Assembly: GCA_002255365.1 (NCBI GenBank)
Contig: NCBI01000007.1
Location: 1 to 64,000, forward strand
DNA length: 64,000 nt
Origin: Chromatiales bacterium 21-64-14
GTDB lineage: Bacteria; Pseudomonadota; Gammaproteobacteria; 21-64-14
Reading direction: 5' to 3'
Below the pieces are notes generated by a model. It did not search any database. It was given only the letters and a program-made list of their open reading frames with translations, and had not been told where the DNA came from. Below, piece after piece: positions 33,519 to 42,178 of the stretch (the stretch's first letter is position 1; each line of letters begins with the position of its first letter). The translations under genes and the position numbers were made by a program.

Positions 33519-34195
33519 CCGATCTGCAAGGCCTGGACATCAGTCAGCAACTGATCCTGCTGCTGGCGGCTCTGGTGTTGTTTACCTCGTTTGCCATGTT
33601 GGCCCAGTCGCGGCTCATCAACTTGGTGCGGGTCTTCGCCTGGCAAGGGGTGTTGCTTGCGGCCACCACCGCACTGGTGGCCCATGTCTCGGGGTATTCC
33701 CACCTCTACATTTCGGCGTTGCTCACCTTCGGGCTGAAGGCGCTGCTGATTCCCTGGGTGCTGCATCGACTGGTGCTGCGCCTGGGCATGGAGCGCGAAG
33801 TGGAATCAGAGGGCAACCGGACCCTGGTGCAGCTGGGCGGCGCGAGTCTGGTGATCTTCAGCTATTACGTGGCGCTGCCGGTGGTTCGCCTCTCCACGCT
33901 GCTGACCCGCAACACCATCGCGGTGAGCCTGGCGGTGGTACTGTTGGGCATGCTGCTGATGATCGCGCGCAAGGAAGCAGTGACCCAGGTGGTGGGTTTT
34001 ATGTCCATCGAGAATGGGCTGTTCTTCGCGGCCGTGGTGTCCACCTACGGAATGCCCATGGTGGTAGAGCTGGGAATCGCCTTCGATGTGCTGGTGGCGG
34101 CCATCCTGTTCGGCGTGGTTTTCCTACAGATCCGCGCCAGCATCGATACCCTGGACGTGGATCGGCTCAATCGCCTGAGCGAGTCCGAGCCGTGA
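33515..34195 (+). CDS. hyfE: HyfE-like membrane subunit
   Basis: A 226-aa protein with about seven hydrophobic segments, of the HyfE/NuoK-related family, with a longer N-terminal portion than NuoK. Characteristic stretches are LINLVRVFAWQGVLLAATT, LTFGLKALLIPWVLHRL and KEAVTQVVGFMSIENGLFF, which carries the Glu conserved in HyfE/NuoK proton paths. The start ATG overlaps the previous stop (ATGA) and the end overlaps the next GTG start by four bases. No hyfD-like gene lies between hyfC and hyfE. Confidence 0.82.
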   Translation: MTDLQGLDISQQLILLLAALVLFTSFAMLAQSRLINLVRVFAWQGVLLAATTALVAHVSGYSHLYISALLTFGLKALLIPWVLHRLVLRLGMEREVESEGNRTLVQLGGASLVIFSYYVALPVVRLSTLLTRNTIAVSLAVVLLGMLLMIARKEAVTQVVGFMSIENGLFFAAVVSTYGMPMVVELGIAFDVLVAAILFGVVFLQIRASIDTLDVDRLNRLSESEP

Positions 34196-35661
34196 GCGCA
34201 CTGTACCTGACACTGCTTCTGCCGTTGGCGGGCGCGGTGCTGCTGGGCCTTATGGGCTACCGTTCCGTTGCCGGCTGGGTGAACGTGGCGGTCTGTGCCG
34301 CGACCTTTGCGGCCAGCCTCGTGACGGCTCTGGAGGTGTTGCGGGTTGGGCCGCTGCTGAGCCCCGGCCGGATGTTCTATATCGACGCCTTCAATGTCTA
34401 CCTGGTGGTTCTCACTGCCCTCGTCGGGTTCACCACTGCGATCTTCTCGCGCCCCTACATGGCCCATGAGGTGCACCGGGGCCGGGTGAACGCACGGCGC
34501 ATGCGTCTCTACCACAGCATGTACCAGGGGTTTTTGTTCACCATGCTGCTGGCCTTGTCCACCAACAACCTGGGGATCCTGTGGGTGGCCATGGAGGGGG
34601 CGACCCTGGCGACGGTGCTGCTGGTGAGCCTGTACCGCACGCCGGAATCGGTGGAGGCGGCCTGGAAGTACTTTATCCTGTGCGGCGTGGGTCTTGCCCA
34701 GGCCCTGTTCGGTACCGTCCTGCTTTATTTCGCGGGGTCGCGGGTGATCCACAACCGTGACGATGCCCTGCTGTGGACCGTGCTCCACCAGGCGGCACCC
34801 AGCCTGGAGCCGGCGGTGGTGGGCCTGGCGTTCGTGTTCCTGCTGGTGGGCTACGGAACCAAGGTGGGGCTCGTCCCGCTGCACAGCTGGCTGCCGGAAG
34901 CACACTCCGAGGGGCCTACCCCCATGTCCGCTATCCTGTCAGGCCTGTTGCTGAACGTGGCCCTGTACGCGGTGGTGCGGATGAAAATGCTGGTGGACCC
35001 GGCCCTGGGCACCGCCCTGGCTGGGCACCTGATGATGGGTTTCGGCATGCTGTCGTTCCTGGTGGCAGCCTTTTCCCTGCATCGCCAGCGCGACATCAAG
35101 CGCATGTACAGCTACTCTTCTATCGAACACATGGGGTTGATGACCTTCGGGTTCGGCGTGGGCGGGCCCCTCGCCACCTTCGGCGCGTTGCTGCACATGA
35201 CGGTGCACTCCCTGACTAAATCCGCGATCTTCGTTACCGTGGGCCACGCCGCCCACGTTGCGGGTACCCAGCGCATCGAGCAGATCCGCGGCCTGCTGCG
35301 CACCCAGCCCGCGGTGGGTTGGGGCCTGCTGCTGGGTACCGCGGCCATCGCTGGGTTTCCCCCGTTCGGGGTCTTTACCAGCGAGTTCTTGCTCCTCAGC
35401 GCCACCATGAAGAGCTGGCCATGGCTGACTTTGCCGCTGCTGCTGGGTTTGGGGGTGGCGTTCGCCGGGCTGTTCCGGCACCTGCATCCCATGGTGTACG
35501 GGGACCGGCCTGCCGGGCAGGACCCGGTGCCGGCCAACATGTTGCCGGTGGCCTTGCAACTTGGCCTGGTACTGTGGCTGGGACTCGCGATTCCGGGGCT
35601 ACTGGCCCACTGGTTCGATCAGGCTACTCGCCTGATCGCGGGCAGTTCCCTGCTCGGGTGA
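34192..35661 (+). CDS. hyfF: HyfF-like antiporter-type membrane subunit
   Basis: A 489-aa NuoN/NuoL-like proton-translocating subunit and the second antiporter-like gene of the operon. Key marks are LGILWVAMEGATLATVLLV (segment 5 Glu), GTKVGLVPLHSWLPEAHSEG with the pumping Lys, MYSYSSIEHMGLMTFGFG, and LHMTVHSLTKSAIFVTVGH. The GTG start at 34192 overlaps hyfE by four bases, and the stop overlaps the next GTG. With hyfB this gives the complex two candidate ion channels besides the hyfC-linked site. Confidence 0.85.
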   Translation: MSALYLTLLLPLAGAVLLGLMGYRSVAGWVNVAVCAATFAASLVTALEVLRVGPLLSPGRMFYIDAFNVYLVVLTALVGFTTAIFSRPYMAHEVHRGRVNARRMRLYHSMYQGFLFTMLLALSTNNLGILWVAMEGATLATVLLVSLYRTPESVEAAWKYFILCGVGLAQALFGTVLLYFAGSRVIHNRDDALLWTVLHQAAPSLEPAVVGLAFVFLLVGYGTKVGLVPLHSWLPEAHSEGPTPMSAILSGLLLNVALYAVVRMKMLVDPALGTALAGHLMMGFGMLSFLVAAFSLHRQRDIKRMYSYSSIEHMGLMTFGFGVGGPLATFGALLHMTVHSLTKSAIFVTVGHAAHVAGTQRIEQIRGLLRTQPAVGWGLLLGTAAIAGFPPFGVFTSEFLLLSATMKSWPWLTLPLLLGLGVAFAGLFRHLHPMVYGDRPAGQDPVPANMLPVALQLGLVLWLGLAIPGLLAHWFDQATRLIAGSSLLG

Positions 35662-37277
35662 GCACCGTGGTCGACTCGACTCAAACGCGAGGTGTCCCGT
35701 TCGACTGGCTGGACCGGTTCCTGGAACAGTCGAAGCACGAGAATCTGCTGGTGGAGGCAGTGCCCGGTACCGCGTTGCGCCCCGCCCGCGAACTGCGTGT
35801 GGATCCCGAGGACTGGGGCGGGATCGCGCGCCTCGCAGCCCGCACGGGACTGCGCTGGTGCGGCGTTTGGGGCGAGCACCGCGGGCCGCAACTCTGGGTG
35901 AGCGCCTGTTTCGAGCACCAGGGCGACTATCTGGTGGTGCGCACCGTGGTAGACGTGGCGACGCCTATCCTGCCGTCCCATGTGCCCCACTATGCCGCGG
36001 CGGACCGCCCCGAGCGCCACCTGCAAGATCTGTTCGGGATCGCCTTCATGGATCACCCGGACGTGCGTCGGTGGGTGCGCCACCAGGCTTGGCCGGACAA
36101 GGTCTATCCCCTGCGTAGCGACTGCCCGGCCGCAGGGGAGCCGTTGCCGGAGACCCGCGGGGACAATACCTATCCATTTCTGCGTGCCTACGGCTCCGGG
36201 GTGTACGAGATTCCAGTGGGTCCGGTGCACGCGGGGATCATCGAGCCCGGGCACTTCCGATTCCAGGCGGTGGGCGAGACGGTGCTCAATCTGGAGGCGC
36301 GGTTGGGCTATGCCCACAAGGGGATCGAGAAGATCGCGGAGGGGCGTGACGCGGTGGGCCTGGCGCGGCTTGCCGCCCGGGTGTCCGGTGATTCCACTGT
36401 GGCCCATGCTTGGGCGGCCTGCATGGCGATGGAACGTGCCGCGGGGATCGAGGTGCCGGGCCGGGCCCTGGCGGTGCGCGGGGTGCTGGCGGAGCGCGAG
36501 CGGGTGGCCAACCACCTTGGGGATATCGGAGCGATCTGCAACGACGTCGGTTTCGCCTTCGCCTGGTATCAATTCAGCCGGCTGCGGGAGCTGTGGCAGC
36601 GCGACAGCGCGCGGGTGTTTGGCCATCGTTTGTTGTACGACGTGATCGTTCCCGGTGGCGTGGTGGTGGACGTGGCGCCGGAGGAGCGCGCGGAGCTGTC
36701 GCGGCGCGCCGCGGACCTGAGACGGGAACTGGAGGAGCTGGCGGTCATCGTGGAGGAGAACACCGCCTTGCAGGACCGTCTCGTCGGCACCGGGGTGCTG
36801 ACGCTGGATGCTGCGTCGCGCCTCGGTGTGCTGGGGTACGTGGCGCGTGCCAGCGGGATCGGGCGGGACCTGCGGCACGACGCGCCGTACGCGCCCTACC
36901 AGGATCTGGACGTGCGCGTCCCGGTGTTCCAGGAAGGCGATGTGGCGGCACGGGTACGGGTGCGGGTGGACGAGATCCGCGTCGCCTTGGGCCTGCTCGA
37001 ACACCTGCTGGACCGGTTGCCGGACGGCGGCGTACGGGCACCGTGGCAGGATCCCGCAGAGGATGCCGAGGGGCTGGGGCTGGTGGAGGGCTGGCGCGGC
37101 GAGATCCTCTGCTACGTGCGCTTCGGCGCCGGCGGCAGGGTGAGCCGTTACTTCCCGCGCGATCCCAGCTGGCTCAACTGGCCGGCCTTGGAGGTGCTGG
37201 TGCGGGAGAACATCGTGCCGGATTTTCCGGTATGCAACAAGTCGGTGAACGGGTCCTACTCGGGTCACGACCTGTAG
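35658..37277 (+). CDS. hyfG: HyfG-like large subunit (NuoC-NuoD fusion) lacking all Ni-ligand cysteines
   Basis: A 539-aa NuoC-NuoD-type fusion. Residues 1-170 are NuoC-like (ERHLQDLFGIAFMDHP); the rest is the hydrogenase/NuoD-like large subunit (GPVHAGIIEPGHFRFQAVGE). In group 4 [NiFe] hydrogenases the metal sits in RVCGICGFAH and DPCYSC. Here the first reads RVSGDSTVAH (Ser243 and Ser246 in place of both Cys) and the second reads NGSYSG (Ser533 and Gly536 in place of both Cys). No [NiFe] site can form, as in NuoD and in Ehr-type complexes. The C-terminus ends right after this motif, without the usual peptide removed on Ni insertion. GTG start overlaps hyfF by four bases. Confidence 0.87.
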   Translation: MSTVVDSTQTRGVPFDWLDRFLEQSKHENLLVEAVPGTALRPARELRVDPEDWGGIARLAARTGLRWCGVWGEHRGPQLWVSACFEHQGDYLVVRTVVDVATPILPSHVPHYAAADRPERHLQDLFGIAFMDHPDVRRWVRHQAWPDKVYPLRSDCPAAGEPLPETRGDNTYPFLRAYGSGVYEIPVGPVHAGIIEPGHFRFQAVGETVLNLEARLGYAHKGIEKIAEGRDAVGLARLAARVSGDSTVAHAWAACMAMERAAGIEVPGRALAVRGVLAERERVANHLGDIGAICNDVGFAFAWYQFSRLRELWQRDSARVFGHRLLYDVIVPGGVVVDVAPEERAELSRRAADLRRELEELAVIVEENTALQDRLVGTGVLTLDAASRLGVLGYVARASGIGRDLRHDAPYAPYQDLDVRVPVFQEGDVAARVRVRVDEIRVALGLLEHLLDRLPDGGVRAPWQDPAEDAEGLGLVEGWRGEILCYVRFGAGGRVSRYFPRDPSWLNWPALEVLVRENIVPDFPVCNKSVNGSYSGHDL

Positions 37278-37301
37278 CCGGTATCCGGTGAGGAGCTACA
37301 G

Positions 37302-37847
37302 ATGCTGAGGACGTTGCGCAAGATCGCCCGCGTGGGCGTGGTCACGGAGCCGGTGCCGGACGGTCCGGCCCTGGAGGCGGTGGGCGAACGGCTGCATGCC
37401 GTGGTCATGGCGCGCTTCGCCGGCAGCCTCGCGATCCGGCAGGTGGACGCGGGCTCCTGCAACGGCTGTGAGCTGGAGATCCAAGCCCTCGACAACCCGT
37501 ACTATGATATCGAGCGCTTCGGCGTCCACTTCGTGGCTTCCCCGCGCCACGCGGACCTGTTGCTGGTCACCGGTCCGGTATCGCGCCATATGGAGGCGGC
37601 TTTGCGCGCCACCTATGAGGCGATGCCGGAACCGAAGCGGGTGATCGCGGTGGGCGACTGCGGTGCCGACGGGGGGGAATTCGGGATCTCCTATGCCAGC
37701 TGTGGTGCGGTGGCCAACGTGATCCCGGTGGACGGGGTGATCCGCGGTTGCCCCCCGGAGCCGGGGCGGTTGCTGCGCGGTATCCTCGAGCTATTATTGC
37801 GGAGTCCCGTCCCCGCGCACGCCGGCGTGGCCCATCAGCCGAAATAG
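37302..37847 (+). CDS. hyfI: HyfI-like small subunit (NuoB type) with intact Fe-S ligands
   Basis: A 181-aa NuoB/HycG-like subunit carrying the proximal [4Fe-4S] cluster next to the large-subunit active site. The four expected ligands are Cys53 and Cys56 (SCNGCELEIQ), Cys120 (GDCGADGG) and Cys150 (RGCPPEP); Cys134 is additional. The ATG follows GAGGAG, 24 bases after hyfG. It is the last gene of the operon, and its end overlaps the convergent thioredoxin-like gene by 13 bases. A ferredoxin-like hyfH gene is absent, so the electron donor must be encoded elsewhere or bind directly. Confidence 0.85.
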   Translation: MLRTLRKIARVGVVTEPVPDGPALEAVGERLHAVVMARFAGSLAIRQVDAGSCNGCELEIQALDNPYYDIERFGVHFVASPRHADLLLVTGPVSRHMEAALRATYEAMPEPKRVIAVGDCGADGGEFGISYASCGAVANVIPVDGVIRGCPPEPGRLLRGILELLLRSPVPAHAGVAHQPK

Positions 37848-38416
37848 TCCGGTCCGTTACCCGGTTTCCACTTGATGTTGCACCCGAGACTCGCGCGTTG
37901 CTCCGCGGGGACCGGCCGCCCCGCCAGTACTGCCTCCACGGCGGCGGACAGGTCTTTGCCAGTCACCGGAGTATCGCTGCGCGGGCGGGCGGCGTCGAAC
38001 TGGCCGCGGTAGACGAGCCGCCGTTTTCCGTCGAACAGGAAGAAGTCCGGGGTGCACGCCGCCCGGTAGGCCTTCGCCACCTCCTGGCTCGCGTCGTACA
38101 GATACGGGAAGGTATAGCCGATGGTGCGAACCTCTTCCACCATCTTTTCCGGCGCGTCGTCAGGGTAGTGGTCTACGTCGTTGGCGTTGATGCCCACCGC
38201 CGCCAAGCCCTTCGGTTGGTAGCGGCGCACCACCTCGGCGAGTTTGTGCCGCAGGTGCTGCACGTAGGGACAGTGGTTGCACAGGAACATCACCAGCAAG
38301 GCCGGCGTATCCTTGAAATCCTCCAGCGCGATCTCCCGGCCGCTGGCCGGTTCGGGCAGGCGAAACGCCGGCGCCGGCGTGCCGAGTTCCAACATGGTCG
38401 ATTCGGTGCGTGCCAT
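37835..38416 (-). CDS. Thioredoxin-family / AhpC-TSA-like protein
   Basis: A 193-aa cytosolic thioredoxin-fold protein like those annotated as thioredoxin family or redoxin. LELGTPAPAFRLPEPASG starts the peroxiredoxin-like fold. The active site is MFLCNHCPYVQ, a CxxC (Cys-Asn-His-Cys), followed by INANDVDHYPDDAPE, TFPYLYDASQEVAKAY and TPDFFLFDGKRRLVYRG with the cis-Pro. I start at the ATG at 38416, with the GAGGAA just upstream as ribosome-binding site. It is convergent with the Hyf-like operon and divergent from the lipid transporter operon. Confidence 0.85.
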   Translation of the reverse strand: MARTESTMLELGTPAPAFRLPEPASGREIALEDFKDTPALLVMFLCNHCPYVQHLRHKLAEVVRRYQPKGLAAVGINANDVDHYPDDAPEKMVEEVRTIGYTFPYLYDASQEVAKAYRAACTPDFFLFDGKRRLVYRGQFDAARPRSDTPVTGKDLSAAVEAVLAGRPVPAEQRASLGCNIKWKPGNGPDYFG

Positions 38417-38559
38417 GGGTTCCTCCGTGGCGGTCCCGCGCTTCGTCCGGTTCGCGGGTCCGATCTGTTCCAGATCCATTCTAACAGGAATTCCGGCGGC
38501 GGAACGGCGCACCGGAAAACCCTTGCAAGGCGCGCGGGTGCGCGCAACACTCTGCGGCC

Positions 38560-39699
38560 ATGAGCCGACCGTTGGAAACCGGGGGCGCTCCGGCGCCCGA
38601 CATCCGGCGGGTCGCCGGCCAAGACACGGTGCAGTGCCTGGGGGATTGGACCGTGGAACGGCTCGGCATCCTGCAAGCCCGGATCGACACCATCCCCTGG
38701 CCCGATGGGCGCGTGGTGCTGGATGGCGCCAACGTCAGTTCCATGGATACGGCCGGAGCCTTCCTGTTGTGCCGTACGCTGCGTGGTCTCGAACAGGCGG
38801 GGCGGCAGGTGTCGGTAGAGGGCCTGCGCCCGGAGCTCTCCGACTTGCTGATGCTCATCCGCAGCCCGGCGCTGTCCGAGGTGGAGATGCCGGCGCTGCC
38901 GCGGACCGGACGGCTCGAGCATCTGGGGCGCAACACCTGGTCCCGGGTGGAGCAGGCGGCCGGCCTGTTGACGTTTCTGGGTGAGATCTTCGTAACCCTG
39001 CTACGCTGGGTCCGCCACCCTGGGCGGGTGCGCGCGCGCTTGGTGCTCAGCGGGATCCAGGTGGCGGGCTGCAACGCGCTGCCGATCCTCGGTCTGCTGA
39101 CGTTTCTGCTGGGTGTGGTGATCGCCTATCAGGGTGGTGCGCAGCTACGCTACTACGGGGCCAACATCTTCATCGCGGATCTGGTGGGCTTCTCCATGCT
39201 GCGGGAACTGGCCCCGCTGATGACCGCCATCATCGTGGCGGGGCGCACCGGTTCGGCCTACGCGGCGCAGATCGGCACCATGCAGGTGAACGAGGAGATC
39301 GACGCACTGCGTACCATGGGCGTCGCGCCCATGGAGGTGCTGGTAGTACCCAAGCTGTTGGCCCTGATCATCGCGCTTCCGCTGCTCACCGTGTATGCGG
39401 ACGCCATGGGTGTGCTGGGCGGCATGGTCATGGCACAGTTGCAGCTCGGCGTCAGCATGACGGCGTTCCTGACCCGGTTCGAATCCGCAGTGACCTTGCC
39501 GTCCTATCTCCTGGGGATCTCCAAGGCGCCGATGTTTGCGGGCATTATCGCCGTCGTGGGTTGTTATCAGGGTTTCCGGGTGACCGGCAGCGCTGATAGT
39601 GTGGGGCGCCAGACCACAGTCAGCGTGGTGCAGTCCATCTTCCTGATCATCGTGGTTGACGCAGCCTTCTCCGTGGTGTTCAGTTGGATGGGAGTGTGA
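38560..39699 (+). CDS. MlaE-family ABC transporter permease with N-terminal STAS domain
   Basis: A 379-aa fusion. Residues 1-110 form a STAS (MlaB-like) domain (VVLDGANVSSMDTAGAFLL, with the Ser/Thr loop SSMDT). Residues 120-379 form the MlaE permease with about five to six hydrophobic segments: IVAGRTGSAYAAQIGTMQVN and EEIDALRTMG are diagnostic. Together with the next three genes it forms an inner-membrane lipid-transport complex moving phospholipids or similar lipids between the membranes. In E. coli MlaB is a separate protein; here it is fused. One base separates it from the ATPase start. Confidence 0.87.
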   Translation: MSRPLETGGAPAPDIRRVAGQDTVQCLGDWTVERLGILQARIDTIPWPDGRVVLDGANVSSMDTAGAFLLCRTLRGLEQAGRQVSVEGLRPELSDLLMLIRSPALSEVEMPALPRTGRLEHLGRNTWSRVEQAAGLLTFLGEIFVTLLRWVRHPGRVRARLVLSGIQVAGCNALPILGLLTFLLGVVIAYQGGAQLRYYGANIFIADLVGFSMLRELAPLMTAIIVAGRTGSAYAAQIGTMQVNEEIDALRTMGVAPMEVLVVPKLLALIIALPLLTVYADAMGVLGGMVMAQLQLGVSMTAFLTRFESAVTLPSYLLGISKAPMFAGIIAVVGCYQGFRVTGSADSVGRQTTVSVVQSIFLIIVVDAAFSVVFSWMGV

Positions 39700-39700
39700 G

Positions 39701-40489
39701 GTGACCGGGAAGGAGGGCGAGCCGCTGGTGGAGGTGCGGGAGCTGACCACTCGCTTCGGTTCCACCGTCGTCCACGATCGCATAAGCCTGACGGTTCGCC
39801 GCGGGGAGATCTTCGCTATCGTGGGGGGTAGTGGATCGGGCAAGTCTACCCTGTTGCGGGAGATGCTGCTGCTGCACCGTCCGGTGTCCGGGATTATCCG
39901 CTTGTTCGGGCAGGACGTGGCGAGCTTGGGTGACGGCGCGTTGTTGGCACTGCGCCGGCGTACCGGAGTGCTGTTTCAGCGCGATGCCCTGTTCAGTTCC
40001 ATGACGGTGCTGGAGAATGTCGGGATGCCCCTGCGGGAGCATACGCGTCTGGCCGATACCCTGATCGACGGGATTGCTGCTATGAAGATCGCCATGGTGG
40101 GTCTGCCGGCGGACAGCGCGGCGAAGCAGCCCAGCCAGCTCAGCGGCGGCATGCGCAAACGCGCGGGGCTCGCGCGAGCCCTGGCCTTGGACCCGGAACT
40201 GGTGTTCCTGGACGAGCCGACCTCGGGGCTGGATCCGGTGAGCGCCGGGGAATTGGATGAACTGGTAGTGCAACTGCGTGACAGTCTGGGGCTGACCGTG
40301 GTAATGGTCACTCATGACTTGGATAGCCTGTGGCGGGTGGCGGACCAGGTGGCGATGCTGGGCGCGGGGCGCTTGGTGGGAGAGGGTCCGGTGGCGGAAC
40401 TCTATGCCTCGGAGCATCCATTGGTGCAGGCGTTCTTCCAGGGTGCGCGGGGGCGTGGAGCGGCGAGCCAGCAATGGAACCCAAGGTAA
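39701..40489 (+). CDS. MlaF-like ABC transporter ATP-binding protein
   Basis: A 262-aa ATPase of the Mla/Mkl group. The Walker A is GGSGSGKST, Q-loop FQRDALFSS, ABC signature LSGGM, Walker B LVFLDEPTSGLDPV and switch His MVTHD. The signature has Met-Arg-Lys-Arg after LSGG, typical of MlaF. The start is GTG at 39701 with GAG-rich sequence in the previous gene's end; homology begins within a few residues. It overlaps the MlaD-like gene by 16 bases and energises the STAS-MlaE permease. Confidence 0.9.
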   Translation: MTGKEGEPLVEVRELTTRFGSTVVHDRISLTVRRGEIFAIVGGSGSGKSTLLREMLLLHRPVSGIIRLFGQDVASLGDGALLALRRRTGVLFQRDALFSSMTVLENVGMPLREHTRLADTLIDGIAAMKIAMVGLPADSAAKQPSQLSGGMRKRAGLARALALDPELVFLDEPTSGLDPVSAGELDELVVQLRDSLGLTVVMVTHDLDSLWRVADQVAMLGAGRLVGEGPVAELYASEHPLVQAFFQGARGRGAASQQWNPR

Positions 40490-41397
40490 ACTACGCACTG
40501 GTGGGGCTGTTCGTGGTGCTGCTGGGCGGCGCGCTGATCGGCGGCAGCCTGTGGCTGGCCACCGGTTCCCTGCGCCAGACCTACGACCCCTATTACATCT
40601 TTATCAACGAGTCGGTATCGGGACTCAACAACGACGCCCCGGTGAAATACCGCGGTGTTGCGGTGGGCCGGGTGCGCCAGATTGAACTGGCCCCCGGCAA
40701 CCCGGAGCAGGTGCGGCTCACGGTGGAGATCCGGCACGGCACCCCGGTGAAGGAGAACACGGTGGCGAGTCTGCGCCTGCAAGGCCTCACCGGTATTGCT
40801 TATGTGGAACTGAGCGGCGGGACCCGGGACGCGCCACCGCTCACGGCGACTGCCGGCCACCGGATCCCGGTGATCCGCAGCGAACCGTCGTTTTTGGCCC
40901 GTCTGGACTCGAACTTCTCTGAGCTGCTGAACAACGTGACCTCGATGTCGCGGGAACTGGCCGATCTGCTCAATGGGCCGAACCGCAAGGCGATCGGCCA
41001 GACCCTGCAACACGTGGAGACGGTGACCGCCAACCTGGCCCGGCAGACCGACACGCTGGATCGGGCCCTGGGCAACGCGGCCAGCACCCTGCAGCATACC
41101 GCGACCGCTACTGCGGGCTTGGATAAGACCTTCCGGAGCATCGGCCAGAGCGCGGCCTCCCTCCAGCGCATGTCCGATACCCTGGCGCATACCGCTGATG
41201 GTTTGAGCAAGACGTTGCAGACCACCAGCCCCGGGCTGGAGCAGTTCACCGACACCACCCTCCCGGAGGTGCAGGGATTGGTGGTGGATCTGCGCCGGCT
41301 GGTGGCGAACCTGCAACAGACCAGCGACGCCCTACGCCGTGACCCGCGGAGCCTGCTGTTCGGGCGTCAGCCGGCGCCACCGGGGCCCGGCGAATGA
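40474..41397 (+). CDS. MlaD-like MCE-domain substrate-binding protein
   Basis: A 307-aa periplasmic lipid-binding subunit anchored by one N-terminal helix (YALVGLFVVLLGGALIGGSLWL). The MCE domain follows at about 40-120 (ESVSGLNNDAPVKYRGVAVG, VASLRLQGLTGIAYVEL). The rest is a long helical region (residues 145-290) with SxxLxxTA-like heptads, longer than E. coli MlaD and resembling MCE proteins that form helical bundles or tubes. Its stop overlaps the next ATG (ATGA). Confidence 0.87.
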   Translation: MEPKVNYALVGLFVVLLGGALIGGSLWLATGSLRQTYDPYYIFINESVSGLNNDAPVKYRGVAVGRVRQIELAPGNPEQVRLTVEIRHGTPVKENTVASLRLQGLTGIAYVELSGGTRDAPPLTATAGHRIPVIRSEPSFLARLDSNFSELLNNVTSMSRELADLLNGPNRKAIGQTLQHVETVTANLARQTDTLDRALGNAASTLQHTATATAGLDKTFRSIGQSAASLQRMSDTLAHTADGLSKTLQTTSPGLEQFTDTTLPEVQGLVVDLRRLVANLQQTSDALRRDPRSLLFGRQPAPPGPGE

Positions 41398-42116
41398 ACG
41401 CGCCTTACCAGGGCACGGGAGAGAAGGCGATGGCCCGGCATTACACCTGCGGTGGGCGGCGTGCGGGTGCGTTCCGCGGATTCGTGGTGTTCCTGCTCTG
41501 GGTGGTCATTCCCCTGGGGGGGGGATGCAGCGTCCTGGGTCCCGTGCCCGCCCCGAACCCCAAGCAGTATCTGCTCACCTTGCCGGAGGCGCACGCACCG
41601 GCCGCGGTGGGTGGCACGCTGGTGATCGCCGTGGATCCGCCGTCTGCCTTGCCGGGTTTTCAGGATCGAGGCATGGCCTACGTGCCCCGTGCCCAGGAGT
41701 TGGACTACTACGCTCGCAATCAATGGGTGAGTGCCCCGGCGCGGATGTTAGAGCCACTGCTGGTGCAGGCCCTGGCGCAGCACGGCGGTTTCCGCGCGGT
41801 GGTGACCGCGTCCACCGGAGTGCCGGCGGATCTGCGTTTGGAGACGCAGATCCTGCGCCTGCAGCAGGAGTTTACGGTGCGCCCCAGCCGGGTCCGCTTC
41901 ACCCTGCGCGCTTGGCTGCTGGATGGCCGTACACGCCAGATCCTGGCGACGCGGGTGTTCGAGGCGGTGGCGCCGGCGCCCGGGAACGATCCTTACAGCG
42001 GTGTACAGGCGGCCAATCGCGCGGTGCGCCAGGTGCTGGGGCGGGTGGTGACCTTCTGCGGTAACGAGGCCCGGTCGCTGCATGGGGACGGCTCGGCCGG
42101 GCGGTCCTCGAAGTAG
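41394..42116 (+). CDS. PqiC-like ABC-transport auxiliary lipoprotein
   Basis: A 240-aa lipoprotein of the ABC-type transport auxiliary family (PqiC/DUF330). After a basic N-terminus, FVVFLLWVVIPLGGGC forms the lipobox region. The mature part begins LGPVPAPNPKQYLLTLPEA and includes LVIAVDPPSALPGFQDRGMAY, PARMLEPLLVQALAQHG and TQILRLQQEFT, the DUF330 pattern. An alternative ATG at 41430 would give a more usual signal length. It probably links the MlaD-like subunit to the outer membrane. Last gene of this four-gene operon. Confidence 0.83.
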   Translation: MNAPYQGTGEKAMARHYTCGGRRAGAFRGFVVFLLWVVIPLGGGCSVLGPVPAPNPKQYLLTLPEAHAPAAVGGTLVIAVDPPSALPGFQDRGMAYVPRAQELDYYARNQWVSAPARMLEPLLVQALAQHGGFRAVVTASTGVPADLRLETQILRLQQEFTVRPSRVRFTLRAWLLDGRTRQILATRVFEAVAPAPGNDPYSGVQAANRAVRQVLGRVVTFCGNEARSLHGDGSAGRSSK

Positions 42117-42178
42117 GGCGATCTGTCCAAGCCGAATGCGGCCCTGGCCTGCCGGGTCGCCCTGCGCGGTTTGAATCG

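Noticed and set aside
35658-37277. Functional [NiFe] hydrogenase large subunit
   Set aside because: Overall similarity suggests it, but both CxxC motifs are replaced by Ser/Gly and the C-terminal processing peptide is missing.
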